A stretch of DNA of 64,000 nt from Streptomyces sp. ST2-7A (GCF_021390475.1 NZ_JAJUWS010000003.1:62001-126000); one strand, 5' to 3'. Positions 21,253-30,941 are shown, counted from the first letter of the stretch. Program-made: numbers and translations. Notes: generated by a model from the sequence alone, not told the origin.

Positions 21253-22170
21253 TCAGTCCCGGCCGGCCGGCCGGCGGCGTGGCGGCACCGGGATCCGCGT
21301 CAGGTCCTCGGCGACGGTCAACTCCCCCGTGAAACCGGCCGCCCGGGCCTGTCGGGCGAAGGGTTCCGGATCGCGGTAGCGGCGGCTGAAATGGGTCAGC
21401 ACCAGATGGCGGACCCCGGCCTCGGCTGCCACTCCCCCGGCCTGGCCGGCACTGAGGTGACCGTGTTCCTCCGCGAGCGCGACGTCCTCGTCGAGGAAGG
21501 TCGATTCGATGACCAACAGGTCGCAGTCAGCGGCCAGTTCGCGCACTCCGTCGCAGAGGCGGGTGTCCATGACGAAGGCGGCGACCTGCCCCGGCCGCTC
21601 CTCGCTGACCTCCTCCAGGGCTACCCCCCGCAGCCGTCCCTCCCGTCGCAGTCGGCCCACGTCGGGGCCGGTGATGCCGCGTTCCGCCAGCCGTTCGGAC
21701 AGCATCCGCCGGGAGTCCGGTTCGCGGAGCCGGTAGCCGAAGGACTCCACCGGGTGGGAGAGCCGCGCGGCGGAGAGCGTGAAGGCGGGAACCCGGGCGA
21801 TCACGCCGTCGGCGGCGACCGGTTCCTCCCGCAGCGCCACGCTCTCCCGATAGGCCGTGGCGTACCGCAGGCGTTCGAAGAAGTGCCGTCCGCTCGCCGG
21901 GAAGTGGGCGGTGACCGGGTGGGGGACGCCATCGAGGTTGATGCGCTGGATCACGCCGGGCAGACCCAGGCAGTGGTCGCCGTGGAAGTGCGTGACGCAG
22001 ATCCGGGTGATGTCGTGGGCGCTGACCCCGGCCCGGCCCATCTGCCGCTGGGTGCCCTCGCCGGGGTCGAAGAGGATGCCCTCGCCGTCCCAGCGCAGCA
22101 GGTAGCCGTTGTGGTTGCGGTGCCGGGTGGGCACCTGGCTGGCGGTGCCGAGCACCACGAGTTCGCGCAC
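21253..22170 (-). CDS. rnz: Ribonuclease Z
   Basis: A 305-residue metallo-beta-lactamase-fold endonuclease that trims tRNA 3' ends. It shows [15 protein letters not shown] at the N-terminus, the metal motif [13 protein letters not shown], and further His/Asp ligands ([17 protein letters not shown]). GTG 22170 was picked because family similarity begins at [12 protein letters not shown]; the same frame is open for 30 more codons upstream without family features. Downstream of the HIT gene by 74 bp on the same strand. Confidence 0.92.
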   Translation of the reverse strand: MRELVVLGTASQVPTRHRNHNGYLLRWDGEGILFDPGEGTQRQMGRAGVSAHDITRICVTHFHGDHCLGLPGVIQRINLDGVPHPVTAHFPASGRHFFERLRYATAYRESVALREEPVAADGVIARVPAFTLSAARLSHPVESFGYRLREPDSRRMLSERLAERGITGPDVGRLRREGRLRGVALEEVSEERPGQVAAFVMDTRLCDGVRELAADCDLLVIESTFLDEDVALAEEHGHLSAGQAGGVAAEAGVRHLVLTHFSRRYRDPEPFARQARAAGFTGELTVAEDLTRIPVPPRRRPAGRD

Positions 22171-22244
22171 GGGGATCTCTCGCCGGTGGGCCGGTGGGCC
22201 GGTGGGGTGGGGACGGACGGGCCTGACGGTAACGCGGGTCGGGA

Positions 22245-22604
22245 TCAGCCGGGGGGCCACTCCAGGCCGCGACCGGCCAGCACGTGCGCGTGAACGTGGA
22301 AGACCGTCTGCCCGGCGCCCGCGCCGGTGTTGAGCACGATCCGGTACCCGGTGTCGGCGACCTTCTCCCGCTCGGCGACGACCCCGGCGGTCGCCAGCAG
22401 GTCGGCGGCGATCAGTGGGGCGCCCTCCGCCAGGGAGACCGCGTCCGGGTAGTGGGCGCGGGGGATCACCAGGACGTGCGTGGGGGCCTGGGGGTTGATG
22501 TCCCGGAAGGCCACCGTGGTCTCCGTCTCCAGGACCACGGTCGCCGGAACCTCACCGGCCACGATCTTGCAGAACAGGCAGTTCGCGTCGGGTTCTCCAG
22601 CCAT
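22245..22604 (-). CDS. HIT-family protein (HINT-type nucleotide hydrolase)
   Basis: A 119-residue histidine-triad protein of the HINT branch, which hydrolyses AMP-lysine or other phosphoramidates. The catalytic triad HVHAHVL lies near the C-terminus. The N-terminal [13 protein letters not shown] has the CxxC zinc pair of many HINTs. TAGCAT 7 nt before the ATG points to a leaderless mRNA that continues into rnz. Confidence 0.94.
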   Translation of the reverse strand: MAGEPDANCLFCKIVAGEVPATVVLETETTVAFRDINPQAPTHVLVIPRAHYPDAVSLAEGAPLIAADLLATAGVVAEREKVADTGYRIVLNTGAGAGQTVFHVHAHVLAGRGLEWPPG

Positions 22605-22611
22605 GCCGGGG

Positions 22612-22617
22612 ATGCTA
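22612..22617 (-). promoter_or_regulatory. -10 hexamer for leaderless HIT mRNA
   Basis: TAGCAT (minus strand) 7 nt before the ATG at 22604. Confidence 0.5.
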
Positions 22618-22637
22618 CCGGTTCCCGGGACGCCTCG

Positions 22638-22643
22638 TAGGAT
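22638..22643 (+). promoter_or_regulatory. Candidate -10 hexamer for the HTTM gene
   Basis: TAGGAT lies about 55 bp before the GTG at 22698, divergent from the HIT promoter. No strong -35. Confidence 0.3.
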
Positions 22644-22697
22644 GCCGGGCGGACGGCAGGGACGGAATCACGACGGTCGGGATCGGGGTGTGGACGG

Positions 22698-24254
22698 GTG
22701 ATACGGGCGGGGACCGGAACGGGCGGGACCGACGACACGGGGACGGCGGAGGCACGCCGGGGCGGAGGGATCGGCGACGCCCGGGCTCGGACACATCGAC
22801 CCCCCGGGCCCGGCGCCCGACTGATCGACGCGGGCTCCCGACCGGTGAACGCGGCGGGTGGGGCGGTGTTCCGGATCGCCTTCGGCGTCGCCATGACCGT
22901 CAACGTCCTGCTCTACCTGCCGTACCTGGTGCACGAGCACTACATCGCCCCGGGCTTCTCCTTCGGCTACCCGCCACTGGAGTTCGTCCGGCCGCTGCCC
23001 GGCCCGGGGATGTACGCCGTCTACACGGCGATGGGGTTGTTGGGTCTCTGCATCGCGGCGGGGCTGTGGTACCGGGCCTCGTGTGCCGTGTTCTGCGCGC
23101 TCACCACCTACGTCTTCCTGCTGGACTCCGGTTGGTTCCAGAACCACGAGTACCTGATCTCGCTGTTGTCCTTCCTCATGATCTTCCTTCCCCTGCATCG
23201 CCGGTGGTCGCTGGACGCGCGGCGCCGCCCGGAGGTCGGGGGCCGCACGATCCCGGCGTGGATGATGTGGTTGCTGCGGTTCCAGATCGCGGTGCCCTAC
23301 TTCTTCGGTGGCGTGGCCAAGATCAACCACGACTGGTTGCGCGGCGAACCGCTGCGGATGTGGTTGACCGAACGCACCCATGTCCAGCTCATCGGCCCGC
23401 TGTTCGAGCACGAGCCGGTGGTGTGGTTCATGACCTACGGCTCGCTGGTCTTCGACCTGGTGGTGGTCGGTTTCCTGCTGCACCCGCGCACCCGGCCGTA
23501 CGCCTTCGCGGTGGCCCTCTGCTTCCACCTGCTCAACGCCCGACTGTTCGGCCTCTACGTCTTCCCCTGGTTGATGATCGCCGCGACCACCCTGTTCTTC
23601 CGGCCCGATTGGCCCGAGCGGTTGGGCCGGTGGACACGGTCCCGGTTCGGCCGCCGGCCGGGGCCGGGGGCATCCCCCCACAACGCCCCCGGGCCGGTCG
23701 GTGCCGTCGGCGCGGTCGGGAGCTTCCCGGGGGACCCGGCGGTGCCGGGGATCCGGCCGGACCGGAGCCCGCACCGGGTGGCCCGCACCGGGTGGGTGCG
23801 GGGGCTCGTGACGGGCTGTCTGGCCCTGTGGGTGCTCGTCCAGGTGCTGCTCCCCCTGCGGCACCTCGTCCTCCCCGGCACCGTGAACTGGACCGAGGAG
23901 GGGCACCGCTTCGCCTGGCACATGATGCTGCGCGCCAAGCAGGGCGAGGCGGAGTTCCGACTGAGCGACGGGGAGCGCGTATGGCGGGCGGATCCCTCGG
24001 CATACCTGACCCCGGCGCAGGAGCGCCTGATGGCGGGACATCCCGAGCGGTTGGCGCTCTTCGCCCGCCACCTGTCGCGGGAGCACGACGACGCCGAGGT
24101 GCGGGTGGTCGCCGATGTCTCGCTCAACGGCCGTGAACCCGCCCCGCTGGTGGATCCGGAGGTGGACCTCGCCCGGGTGCCGATACCCCGGTGGGGCGCG
24201 GCCGAGTGGATACTCCCCCTGGAGGAGCCGCTGCGCCGCGCCGACGGGGGGTGA
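22698..24254 (+). CDS. HTTM / vitamin K-dependent gamma-carboxylase-like membrane protein
   Basis: A 518-residue membrane protein of the HTTM family, related to the animal vitamin K-dependent gamma-glutamyl carboxylase. Hydrophobic helices lie between about residues 55 and 310 and near 365. The stretch YFFGGVAKINHDWLRGEP aligns with the carboxylase segment around human Lys217/Lys218: Lys208 here corresponds to the proposed catalytic base, while the first Lys is Ala. WTEEGHRFAWHMMLRAKQG (around residue 400) matches another carboxylase hallmark. The first 45 residues are a Gly/Arg-rich tail. Substrate and quinone partner are unknown. GTG 22698 lacks a strong ribosome-binding site, so a later start is possible. 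Confidence 0.82.
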   Translation: MIRAGTGTGGTDDTGTAEARRGGGIGDARARTHRPPGPGARLIDAGSRPVNAAGGAVFRIAFGVAMTVNVLLYLPYLVHEHYIAPGFSFGYPPLEFVRPLPGPGMYAVYTAMGLLGLCIAAGLWYRASCAVFCALTTYVFLLDSGWFQNHEYLISLLSFLMIFLPLHRRWSLDARRRPEVGGRTIPAWMMWLLRFQIAVPYFFGGVAKINHDWLRGEPLRMWLTERTHVQLIGPLFEHEPVVWFMTYGSLVFDLVVVGFLLHPRTRPYAFAVALCFHLLNARLFGLYVFPWLMIAATTLFFRPDWPERLGRWTRSRFGRRPGPGASPHNAPGPVGAVGAVGSFPGDPAVPGIRPDRSPHRVARTGWVRGLVTGCLALWVLVQVLLPLRHLVLPGTVNWTEEGHRFAWHMMLRAKQGEAEFRLSDGERVWRADPSAYLTPAQERLMAGHPERLALFARHLSREHDDAEVRVVADVSLNGREPAPLVDPEVDLARVPIPRWGAAEWILPLEEPLRRADGG

Positions 24255-24316
24255 GCCCGCCGGCACGGCACCACGGCGGCACGGGAGCGGCACGGCGACG
24301 GTGCGCGGCCCCGGGA

Positions 24317-24358
24317 CCGGCCCCGGCCCCTCCGGTGGGAACCGGGGGCCGGGGCCGG
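24317..24358. terminator. 14-bp inverted repeat between convergent genes
   Basis: Arms 24317-24330 and 24345-24358 are perfect complements with a 14-nt loop, between the convergent HTTM and protease genes. Confidence 0.7.
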
Positions 24359-24392
24359 GAATCCGACGGGGCCGGCCGGGGCCGTCGAACCG

Positions 24393-27300
24393 TCAGAGCG
24401 GGGGCAGGCCCGGTGGCACGGCCGCCGGATTGCGCTCCAACTCCTCCAGCGCCAGCCGCACGGCCGTCTCCAACTGCGGGTCGCGACCGGCCGCGTACTC
24501 GTGGGGCGGGATGGGGACCTCGATGTCCGGTTCGACACCGTAATTCTCCACCGACCACTCGTGGCCCTTGAGCCAGATCGCGTAGCGCGGCTGGGTGATG
24601 GCGGTGCCGTCCACCAGGTCGTAGCGCATGTCGATACCGATCACACCACCCCAGGTACGGGTGCCGACCACCGGACCGAGCCCCAGGGTCCTGATCGCGG
24701 CGGTCACCATGTCACCGTCGGAACCCGCGTGTTCGTTGCTGATGGCGACGATCGGACCGCGCGGGGCGTTCTCCGGATAGCTGAGCGGCTCCTGGTGGCG
24801 GGGCAGGTCCCAGCCGATGATCCGCCGCGCGAGCTTCTCGATCACCAACTGCGAGGTGTGGCCGCCGCGGTTCTCGCGGACGTCCACGATCAACCCCTCG
24901 CGCCCCATCTCGATGCGCAGGTCGCGGTGGAGTTGGGCCCAGCCACTGCTGACCATGTCCGGCACGTGCAGGTAGCCCAGGCGGCCCCCGGAGAGTTCCC
25001 GGACCGCCGCCCGGCGCCCGGCCACCCAGTCGTGGTACCGCAGTTGCTCCTCGCTGTCGAGGGGGACCACCACCGCGTGGCGGCGGGACGAGCCGTCGGC
25101 CGGGGCGACGGTCAGTTCCACCGCCCGGTCGGCGGTGCCCGACAGCAGTGGGCCGGGTCCGGCGGTCGGGTCCACCGGCACGCCGTCCACCGCCAGGATC
25201 GCGTCACCGGCCCGCACCGCCACGCCGGGCGCGGCCAACGGTGAGCGGGCCTGCGGGTCGGAGGTCTCCGAGGGCAGCACCCGCTCCACCCGCCAGGTGC
25301 CGTCCGCGTCGCGGGCCAGGTCGGCGCCGAGCAGGCCCTGGCGCCGGGCGGCGGGGACCGGGGAGGCGGGGGGTGTGACGTAGGCGTGTGAGGTGCCCAA
25401 CTCGCCGTGGACCTCCCACAACAGGTCCACGAGATCGTCGTGGGTGGCGACCCGCTCGACCAGGGGCCGGTACTCGGCCAGCACCGCGTCCCAGTCGACA
25501 CCGCTCATGTCGGCCCGCCAGAAGTGATCTCGCATCAGTCGGCCGGTCTCGTCGAACATCTGGCGCCACTCGGCGGACGGGTCCACCGTCAGGCGCACCC
25601 GTCCGAGGTCGGGGGTGACGCTCTGCTCGTCGTCCTCGCCGGGATTGGTGGAGTCGGCCGGAACGAGGCGCAGCCCGCCGGAGATGCGCAGCAGGACACG
25701 CTTGCCGTCACCGGTGACCTCGAAGCCCCGGATGTCGGAGGCGAGCGTGCCGGTCCGCAGTCGCGTGAGGTCGTACCGCTCCACGGTGTTGCCGGGGCGC
25801 TTGCCGTCGGGGGCGCCGGCGGAGGTTCCCAGGGTGCCACTGATCGGTTGGCGCAGCCACAGTACGCCGTCGGACCAGGCGCGCAGGTCGGAGTAGCGGC
25901 CCGCGTCGACGGGGAAGGGGATGATCCGGTCGGCGAGCCCCTCGACGTCCACCCGGGTGGCCGGGGCGCCGGTGTTCCCGGGTTCCCCACCGCCGGTGGC
26001 GGTCCCGTCGGCGCCGTCGGCGCCGTCACCGGTGTCGCCGTCGGCACCACCGGGGGCGGGGTCGGCGGACGCGCCGGGCACGGGCCGGCCGTGGCGCCGC
26101 GGCCCGAACGGCGAGGGGGTCTCCGCGGCCAGGGTGAGCAGGTGGGGCCGGCATGCGGCGGGGAAGGAGAGGTCGAAGACGTGGGCGTCGTAGATCGGGT
26201 CGAAGGTGCGCTCGGAGAGGAACGCCAGGTGCCTGCCGTCCCGGGTGAAGGCCGGTGAGAAGTCCCGGAAGCGCAGCGGGGTGGCCTCGACGACCTCGCG
26301 GTCGGCGACCCGGGCGAGTTTGAGCTGCCGCAGCGGCGCGCTCCCCGGGTGGGACCACACCAACCAGGCGGAGTCGGGGGAGAAGCCGAGTCCGTCGACG
26401 TCACCGTGGGAGCTGCGGTCGAGTTCGTGCACGGCGCCGTCGGCGAGGTCCACCAGCAGCAACCGGCCGTCGTGGGCCGCGACGGCGGCCCGGGAGCCGT
26501 CGGGAGCCACGGCCAGCTCGAGGACCCGTCCCAGTTCGCCGGAGGCCAGCAGGCGGGGCGGGACGCCCTCCTCCTCGGCGGCGGGGGCGGCGGGGGCCAT
26601 CGCCAGGGCGTCCTCCCCCTCGGCGTCGGTGACCCACAGCACCCGTTCGCCGTCGGCGTCGGCGGATCGGAACACCCGGGGCAGTCGGGCCCGGACGCCC
26701 GGCCGAACGTCCAGGGCCCGCACCGGCCCCTCCCGATGGGTCAGCCAGTGCAGGGTGCCGCGGGTCTCCACGGCGCTGCCGCGCCCGTCGTGGTCGGGGG
26801 CGACGCCACCCAGCCGCCGGAGGGCGGGGGCGGGGCGGGGGCGCCGGTGCGTCCGACGGCCGGCGAGCCGGATGCCGTCCAGGGGGCGGGGCTCATCGGC
26901 GTCGGGGGATTCCAGCAGCCACAGCTCGCCGCGCCGCATCCAGGTCACCCGCTCGCCGTCGGTGGCGGCCTGGCGGGCGTAGCCACCGTCCAGCGGGGAG
27001 TGCCGGCGCAGGTCGGAGCCGTCGGGCAGCGAGGAGTAGAGGGCGCCGGTGTCCTCGTGGTCGGAGACGAAGGCGATGCGTCCGCCCACCCACATGGGCC
27101 ATTCGAGATTGCCGTTCAGGTCGGCGTGCACCCGCTCGAAGGTGCCGGAGCCGTCGCGGTCGATCCACAGCTTGCCGGCGGTACCACCGCGGTACCGCTT
27201 CCAGCGGGCGCCGTCACGGCCCCTGGACTGACCGGCGGACACCAACAGGACGGCCCCGTCGGGTCCGTGGGCGACGGAGCTGACGGGGCCGTACGGAAGG

Positions 27301-27701
27301 ACGCGGGAGGGGCCGCCGTCCATGGGCACCGCGCGGACCACGGTGTGGCGGGAGGAGGGTTGGCCGTAGGGGGTGATGGCCAGGATCTCCGGCTCGTCGT
27401 CCCCGATCGCGGGCAGCCAGCCGCGGACACCGGTCTCCCCGCTGCCCCAGTGGGTCAGGCGCCGGGAGGGCCCGCCGTCGACGGCGGCGAGGTGTACCTC
27501 GGGGGCGCCGTCCCGACCGGAGGTCCAGGCGATGTGTTCGCCGTCGGGCGACAGTCGTGGGGCGGAGACGGGCACGGAGTCGGCGCTGACCCGCCACGCC
27601 CGACCACCGGCCACCGGCGCCGCCCATACGTCGTCCTCGGCGACGAAGGTCAGGAGGTCACCGTTCGGATGCGGATATCGCAGATAGGAAGGAGCTGTCA
27701 C
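24393..27701 (-). CDS. Tricorn-type S41 protease
   Basis: A 1102-residue tricorn-like peptidase. The N-terminal two thirds are WD/TolB-like beta-propeller repeats (TFVAEDDVWAAPVAGGRAWRVSAD; PRLSPDGEHIAWTSGRDGAPEVH). A PDZ-like segment (VRAGDAILAVDGVPVD) and the S41 catalytic domain follow, with the nucleophile Ser994 in SNEHAGSDGDM and the VDVRENRGGHTS strand. Tricorn enzymes degrade peptides after the proteasome. A Gly/Asp-rich insertion lies near residues 535-585. GTG 27701 is chosen because similarity starts at VTAPSYLRYPHPNGDLL and a TAGGGT -10 is 7 nt upstream; ATG 27749 is in frame but adds unrelated residues. Confidence 0.92.
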   Translation of the reverse strand: MTAPSYLRYPHPNGDLLTFVAEDDVWAAPVAGGRAWRVSADSVPVSAPRLSPDGEHIAWTSGRDGAPEVHLAAVDGGPSRRLTHWGSGETGVRGWLPAIGDDEPEILAITPYGQPSSRHTVVRAVPMDGGPSRVLPYGPVSSVAHGPDGAVLLVSAGQSRGRDGARWKRYRGGTAGKLWIDRDGSGTFERVHADLNGNLEWPMWVGGRIAFVSDHEDTGALYSSLPDGSDLRRHSPLDGGYARQAATDGERVTWMRRGELWLLESPDADEPRPLDGIRLAGRRTHRRPRPAPALRRLGGVAPDHDGRGSAVETRGTLHWLTHREGPVRALDVRPGVRARLPRVFRSADADGERVLWVTDAEGEDALAMAPAAPAAEEEGVPPRLLASGELGRVLELAVAPDGSRAAVAAHDGRLLLVDLADGAVHELDRSSHGDVDGLGFSPDSAWLVWSHPGSAPLRQLKLARVADREVVEATPLRFRDFSPAFTRDGRHLAFLSERTFDPIYDAHVFDLSFPAACRPHLLTLAAETPSPFGPRRHGRPVPGASADPAPGGADGDTGDGADGADGTATGGGEPGNTGAPATRVDVEGLADRIIPFPVDAGRYSDLRAWSDGVLWLRQPISGTLGTSAGAPDGKRPGNTVERYDLTRLRTGTLASDIRGFEVTGDGKRVLLRISGGLRLVPADSTNPGEDDEQSVTPDLGRVRLTVDPSAEWRQMFDETGRLMRDHFWRADMSGVDWDAVLAEYRPLVERVATHDDLVDLLWEVHGELGTSHAYVTPPASPVPAARRQGLLGADLARDADGTWRVERVLPSETSDPQARSPLAAPGVAVRAGDAILAVDGVPVDPTAGPGPLLSGTADRAVELTVAPADGSSRRHAVVVPLDSEEQLRYHDWVAGRRAAVRELSGGRLGYLHVPDMVSSGWAQLHRDLRIEMGREGLIVDVRENRGGHTSQLVIEKLARRIIGWDLPRHQEPLSYPENAPRGPIVAISNEHAGSDGDMVTAAIRTLGLGPVVGTRTWGGVIGIDMRYDLVDGTAITQPRYAIWLKGHEWSVENYGVEPDIEVPIPPHEYAAGRDPQLETAVRLALEELERNPAAVPPGLPPL

Positions 27702-28090
27702 GCCTCGCACCCTAGGAGGCGGAGGCCCGTGGCGACAGGTGTTTTCCACGGCCGATGGACGCGGGTCGCGCGCGCCCGGGGCGCGCGTATCGGAGAACGG
27801 TGTGGTGTGCGCCGGATCCGGGACGGTCTCGGACGGACGTGTCGGGGGTGCGGAGGGGTCGTGCCGCGCACCCGGACGCGCATGACGCGCCGATCCACGA
27901 ACCCACTGCTACCGTGCGATAAGCCGATCAATCAGGTGGATCGGCGTGATCCCGGCGTACCGGACCGGGCGTGTCCCGCCCCCGATCCCACCCGTCCCCG
28001 ACCGCGCTCCCGGGCACCGACGACCGGCGCCGGCCCCGCCGCACCGGCCCACCCACCGGGCACACCGGGGACCACGAAGGGCAGTTCGCG
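27702..28090. other. Divergent intergenic region, protease / NSS symporter
   Basis: 389 bp with no supportable gene. The minus-strand TAGGGT (27709-27714) serves the protease. For the plus strand I see only weak candidates around GATAAG near 27916. A GCGCGC-rich inverted repeat lies near 27770-27790. Confidence 0.5.
27709..27714 (-). promoter_or_regulatory. -10 hexamer for leaderless protease mRNA
   Basis: TAGGGT (minus strand) 7 nt before the GTG at 27701. Confidence 0.5.
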
Positions 28091-29800
28091 ATGGCTCAGC
28101 AATCGTCCCCGCCCCCCACCGGCGGACCCTCCGGCGCGGTCCCGGGCATGCCCCGCGAACAGTGGGCGACCCGGGCCGGCTTCATCCTCGCCGCGATCGG
28201 CTCCGCGATCGGCCTGGGCAACATCTGGCGCTTTCCCGCCGTGACGTACGAGAACGGCGGAGGTGCCTTCCTCCTGCCCTACCTCATCGCCCTGATCACG
28301 GCGGGCCTCCCGCTGCTGATCCTGGAGTACACGATCGGGCGTCGGTACCGGGCGGCGCCGCCGGGCGCCTTCCGGCAAATGGCCCGCCCCGCCGAGGCGA
28401 TCGGTTGGTGGCAGGTCGCCATCTGCTTTGTCATCGCCACCTACTACGCGGTGATCCTGGCGTGGGCCGTGCGCTACGTCGGCTTCTCGGTCGGACAGAG
28501 CTGGGGCGACGACCCGGACGGTTTCCTGTTCGGGGAGTTCCTGCGCACCGCCGACACCCCGGGCGCCTTCTCCGCCTTCGTGCCCGGCGTGTTCTGGCCG
28601 TTGGTCGCGGTCTGGGTGACGGTCCTGGCGATTTTGGCGCTGGGTGTGCGACGCGGCATCGAGCGGGCCAACAAGATCTTCATCCCGCTGCTGGTCGTCT
28701 TCTTCCTGATCCTGGTGATCCGCGCGCTCACCCTGGAGGGCGCCGACATCGGTCTGGACGCCTTCTTCTCCCCCGACTGGGACGCGCTGACCTCCGGCAC
28801 GGTCTGGGTGGCGGCCTACGGACAGATCTTCTTCTCGCTGTCCATCGGCTTCGGCATCATGATCACCTACGCCTCCTACCTGCGCCGACGAGCCGACCTG
28901 ACCGGCTCCGGTCTGGTCGCCGGCTTCGCCAACAGTTCCTTCGAGATCCTCGCCGGCATCGGCGTCTTCGCCACCCTGGGCTTCATGGCCACGGCGGCGG
29001 GCGTGGGCGTGGACGAGGTGGCGAGCTCCGGGCTGGGCCTGGCCTTCGTGGCCTTCCCGCAGATCATCTCGGAGATGCCGCTGGGCGGGTTCTTCGGGAT
29101 GCTCTTCTTCGGATCACTGGTGGTCGCCGGTATCTCCTCACTGATCAGCATCGTGCAGGTGGTGGTCTCGGCCGTACAGGACCGCACCGGAATGGCCAGG
29201 GTCCCCGCCGTCCTGTCGGTCGGCGGCCTGACCGCCCTGGTGTCCCTGCTGCTCTTCCCCACCGACGGCGGCCTCTACGTGCTGGACGCGGCCGACCACT
29301 TCATCAACCAGTACGGCATCGCGCTGGCCGCCCTGGTGATCGTGATCACCGTCTCCTGGGTGCTGCGCATGCTGCCGGTCCTCCAGGCGGACGCCGACGC
29401 CACCTCGGCGCTCCTGCTGGGCCGCTGGTGGCGCTTCTTCCTGGCCGTCGTCACCCCCCTGGTCCTCGGCTGGATGATGATCGACAGCCTGATCGACGAG
29501 TTCTCCGACAACTACGAGGGCTACGCCACGTCGTTCCTGCTGTGGGCGGGATGGGGCGTGGCGGTGGTGGCGGTGCTCTTCGGCGTGGTGATGGCCCTGC
29601 TGTCCGGGCGATCGGGGCCGACGAAGGACTCCAAGGGGGCCGAAACCGCGAGGGACGGGCCCACCGGCCGGCGAACCCGTACCGCCGCGAAACACCGGCG
29701 AACCGCCGGCGGTTCGCCGGGAGACCCGAACAGCCCGGCCCCACCGAACACCTCCGGTCCCGATGATCGGGGTCGGACCGACCGGAACGGGAACCCCTGA
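28091..29800 (+). CDS. Sodium-dependent NSS-family symporter, MetP-type
   Basis: A 569-residue neurotransmitter:sodium symporter homologue with about 12 TM helices. TM1 has the family signature AAIGSAIGLGNIWRFP, where the unwound Na+/substrate site lies, followed by NGGGAFLLPYL. Bacterial members carry amino acids such as methionine or alanine with sodium. The small gene directly behind it encodes a MetS-type subunit, so methionine/alanine import is the best guess. The last 60 residues are Arg/Pro/Gly-rich and cytoplasmic. ATG 28091 was chosen; the ribosome-binding site is weak. Confidence 0.9.
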   Translation: MAQQSSPPPTGGPSGAVPGMPREQWATRAGFILAAIGSAIGLGNIWRFPAVTYENGGGAFLLPYLIALITAGLPLLILEYTIGRRYRAAPPGAFRQMARPAEAIGWWQVAICFVIATYYAVILAWAVRYVGFSVGQSWGDDPDGFLFGEFLRTADTPGAFSAFVPGVFWPLVAVWVTVLAILALGVRRGIERANKIFIPLLVVFFLILVIRALTLEGADIGLDAFFSPDWDALTSGTVWVAAYGQIFFSLSIGFGIMITYASYLRRRADLTGSGLVAGFANSSFEILAGIGVFATLGFMATAAGVGVDEVASSGLGLAFVAFPQIISEMPLGGFFGMLFFGSLVVAGISSLISIVQVVVSAVQDRTGMARVPAVLSVGGLTALVSLLLFPTDGGLYVLDAADHFINQYGIALAALVIVITVSWVLRMLPVLQADADATSALLLGRWWRFFLAVVTPLVLGWMMIDSLIDEFSDNYEGYATSFLLWAGWGVAVVAVLFGVVMALLSGRSGPTKDSKGAETARDGPTGRRTRTAAKHRRTAGGSPGDPNSPAPPNTSGPDDRGRTDRNGNP

Positions 29801-29991
29801 TGTCCGCAGGCGCCGTCATCATGATGATCGTCTCGATCGGCCTGGTGTGGGGCGGCCTGATCGCCGCCATCATCCTGCTGCGCCGACACCCCGACCCGGG
29901 CTCCGGGCCGGAGGCCGACCTCCACCCGGACGCCCCGCCCGGCTCAGGGTCCCGGCCGGCCGACGGGCCCGCCGGCCGGCCGGGACCCTGA
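29800..29991 (+). CDS. metS: MetS-type small subunit of the NSS transporter
   Basis: A 63-residue protein with one TM helix (AVIMMIVSIGLVWGGLIAAI) followed by RRHP and a Pro/Gly-rich tail. This is the hallmark of the small subunit paired with MetP-like NSS transporters (as in the Corynebacterium MetPS system). Its ATG overlaps the transporter stop codon (TGATG), giving tight coupling. The last 17 codons and the stop lie inside a 52-bp hairpin. Confidence 0.85.
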   Translation: MSAGAVIMMIVSIGLVWGGLIAAIILLRRHPDPGSGPEADLHPDAPPGSGSRPADGPAGRPGP

Positions 29992-29993
29992 GC
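29942..29993 (+). terminator. 21-bp perfect stem overlapping the metS stop codon
   Basis: Arms 29942-29962 and 29973-29993 (GCTCAGGGTCCCGGCCGGCC and on) are perfect complements around a 10-nt loop. The metS TGA (29989-29991) lies in the 3' arm. A very stable terminator built from coding sequence. Confidence 0.75.
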
Positions 29994-30118
29994 CCGAACG
30001 CTCCCCCGCCCTCGCCCCCGTCGCGGTCGTTGTCGCCGGACGCCCCGGCGGTGATCACCGTCGTCCCGGTCGCCGTCGCCGCGCCCGCGGGGCGGGCACC
30101 GCCGCGACGGCGGGGCGG

Positions 30119-30877
30119 TCACCCCCAGCGCGGGGTGCGGGAGAGCACGACCGCGGCGGCGACCGTCCCGGCGGTGGAGGTCCGCAACACGGCGGACCCC
30201 AACCGCACCGTCCGGGCCCCCGCCTCCTCGAAGGCGGTCAGCTCCTCCGGAGCGATGCCGCCCTCCGGGCCCACCACCAGCGTCACCGGCCCAGCGGCGG
30301 CGGGCCCGACGACCCGGGCCAGGGGCTCGGTCGCGGACTCGTGCAGCACCAGGGCACTTCCGCCGGCCCCGACCGTCCCCGCGATCAGCACGGCCACCTC
30401 CCGGGTGGTGTGCGGGTCGGTGACGCCGGGGAACCGCAGCCGACGGGACTGCTTGCCCGCCTCCCGCGCGGTGTTCCGCCACTTGGCCAACGCCTTCCCA
30501 CCGCGCTCGGCCCGCCACCGCGTCACGCACCGCGCGGCCTGCCAGGGGACGATCGTGTCCACGCCGGTCTCGGTGAGCGTCTCCACCGCCACCTCGCCGC
30601 GGTCGCCCTTCGGCAGGGCCTGCACCACGGTCACCGGGGGTTCGGGGTCCGGCTCCCGGCGGACGGCGGTCACCACCATCCGCAGCCGTTCGCGGCCCTC
30701 GGTCCCGGTCACCTCACCGACCGCGCCGTGGCCCAGCCCGTCGGCGAGGACCAGTTCCTCACCGACCCGCAGCCGCTTCACCGAGACGGCGTGCCGGCCC
30801 TCCGCCCCCTCCAGCCACAACTCGCCCCCGGGCAGGGCGTCGGCGACGGCTCCGTGCACGAAGAGCGGGGCGGTCAC
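30119..30877 (-). CDS. rsmE: 16S rRNA (uracil(1498)-N3)-methyltransferase
   Basis: A 252-residue SPOUT methyltransferase that modifies U1498 in the decoding centre. The N-terminal PUA-like part (EGRHAVSVKRLRVGEELVLAD) is followed by the SPOUT domain with KWRNTAREAGKQSRR, LVVGPEGGIAPEEL and VRLGSAVLRTSTA, the knotted SAM site. GTG 30877 starts the family-typical MTAPLFV. Third in the hrcA-dnaJ-rsmE order on the minus strand, 64 bp after dnaJ. Confidence 0.94.
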   Translation of the reverse strand: MTAPLFVHGAVADALPGGELWLEGAEGRHAVSVKRLRVGEELVLADGLGHGAVGEVTGTEGRERLRMVVTAVRREPDPEPPVTVVQALPKGDRGEVAVETLTETGVDTIVPWQAARCVTRWRAERGGKALAKWRNTAREAGKQSRRLRFPGVTDPHTTREVAVLIAGTVGAGGSALVLHESATEPLARVVGPAAAGPVTLVVGPEGGIAPEELTAFEEAGARTVRLGSAVLRTSTAGTVAAAVVLSRTPRWG

Positions 30878-30941
30878 CGCCGGCCCCCCGTGGGGGCCCC
30901 GGGAAGCCGGTGGACGGGACGGAGCCGGAGGCGCGCCCGGC

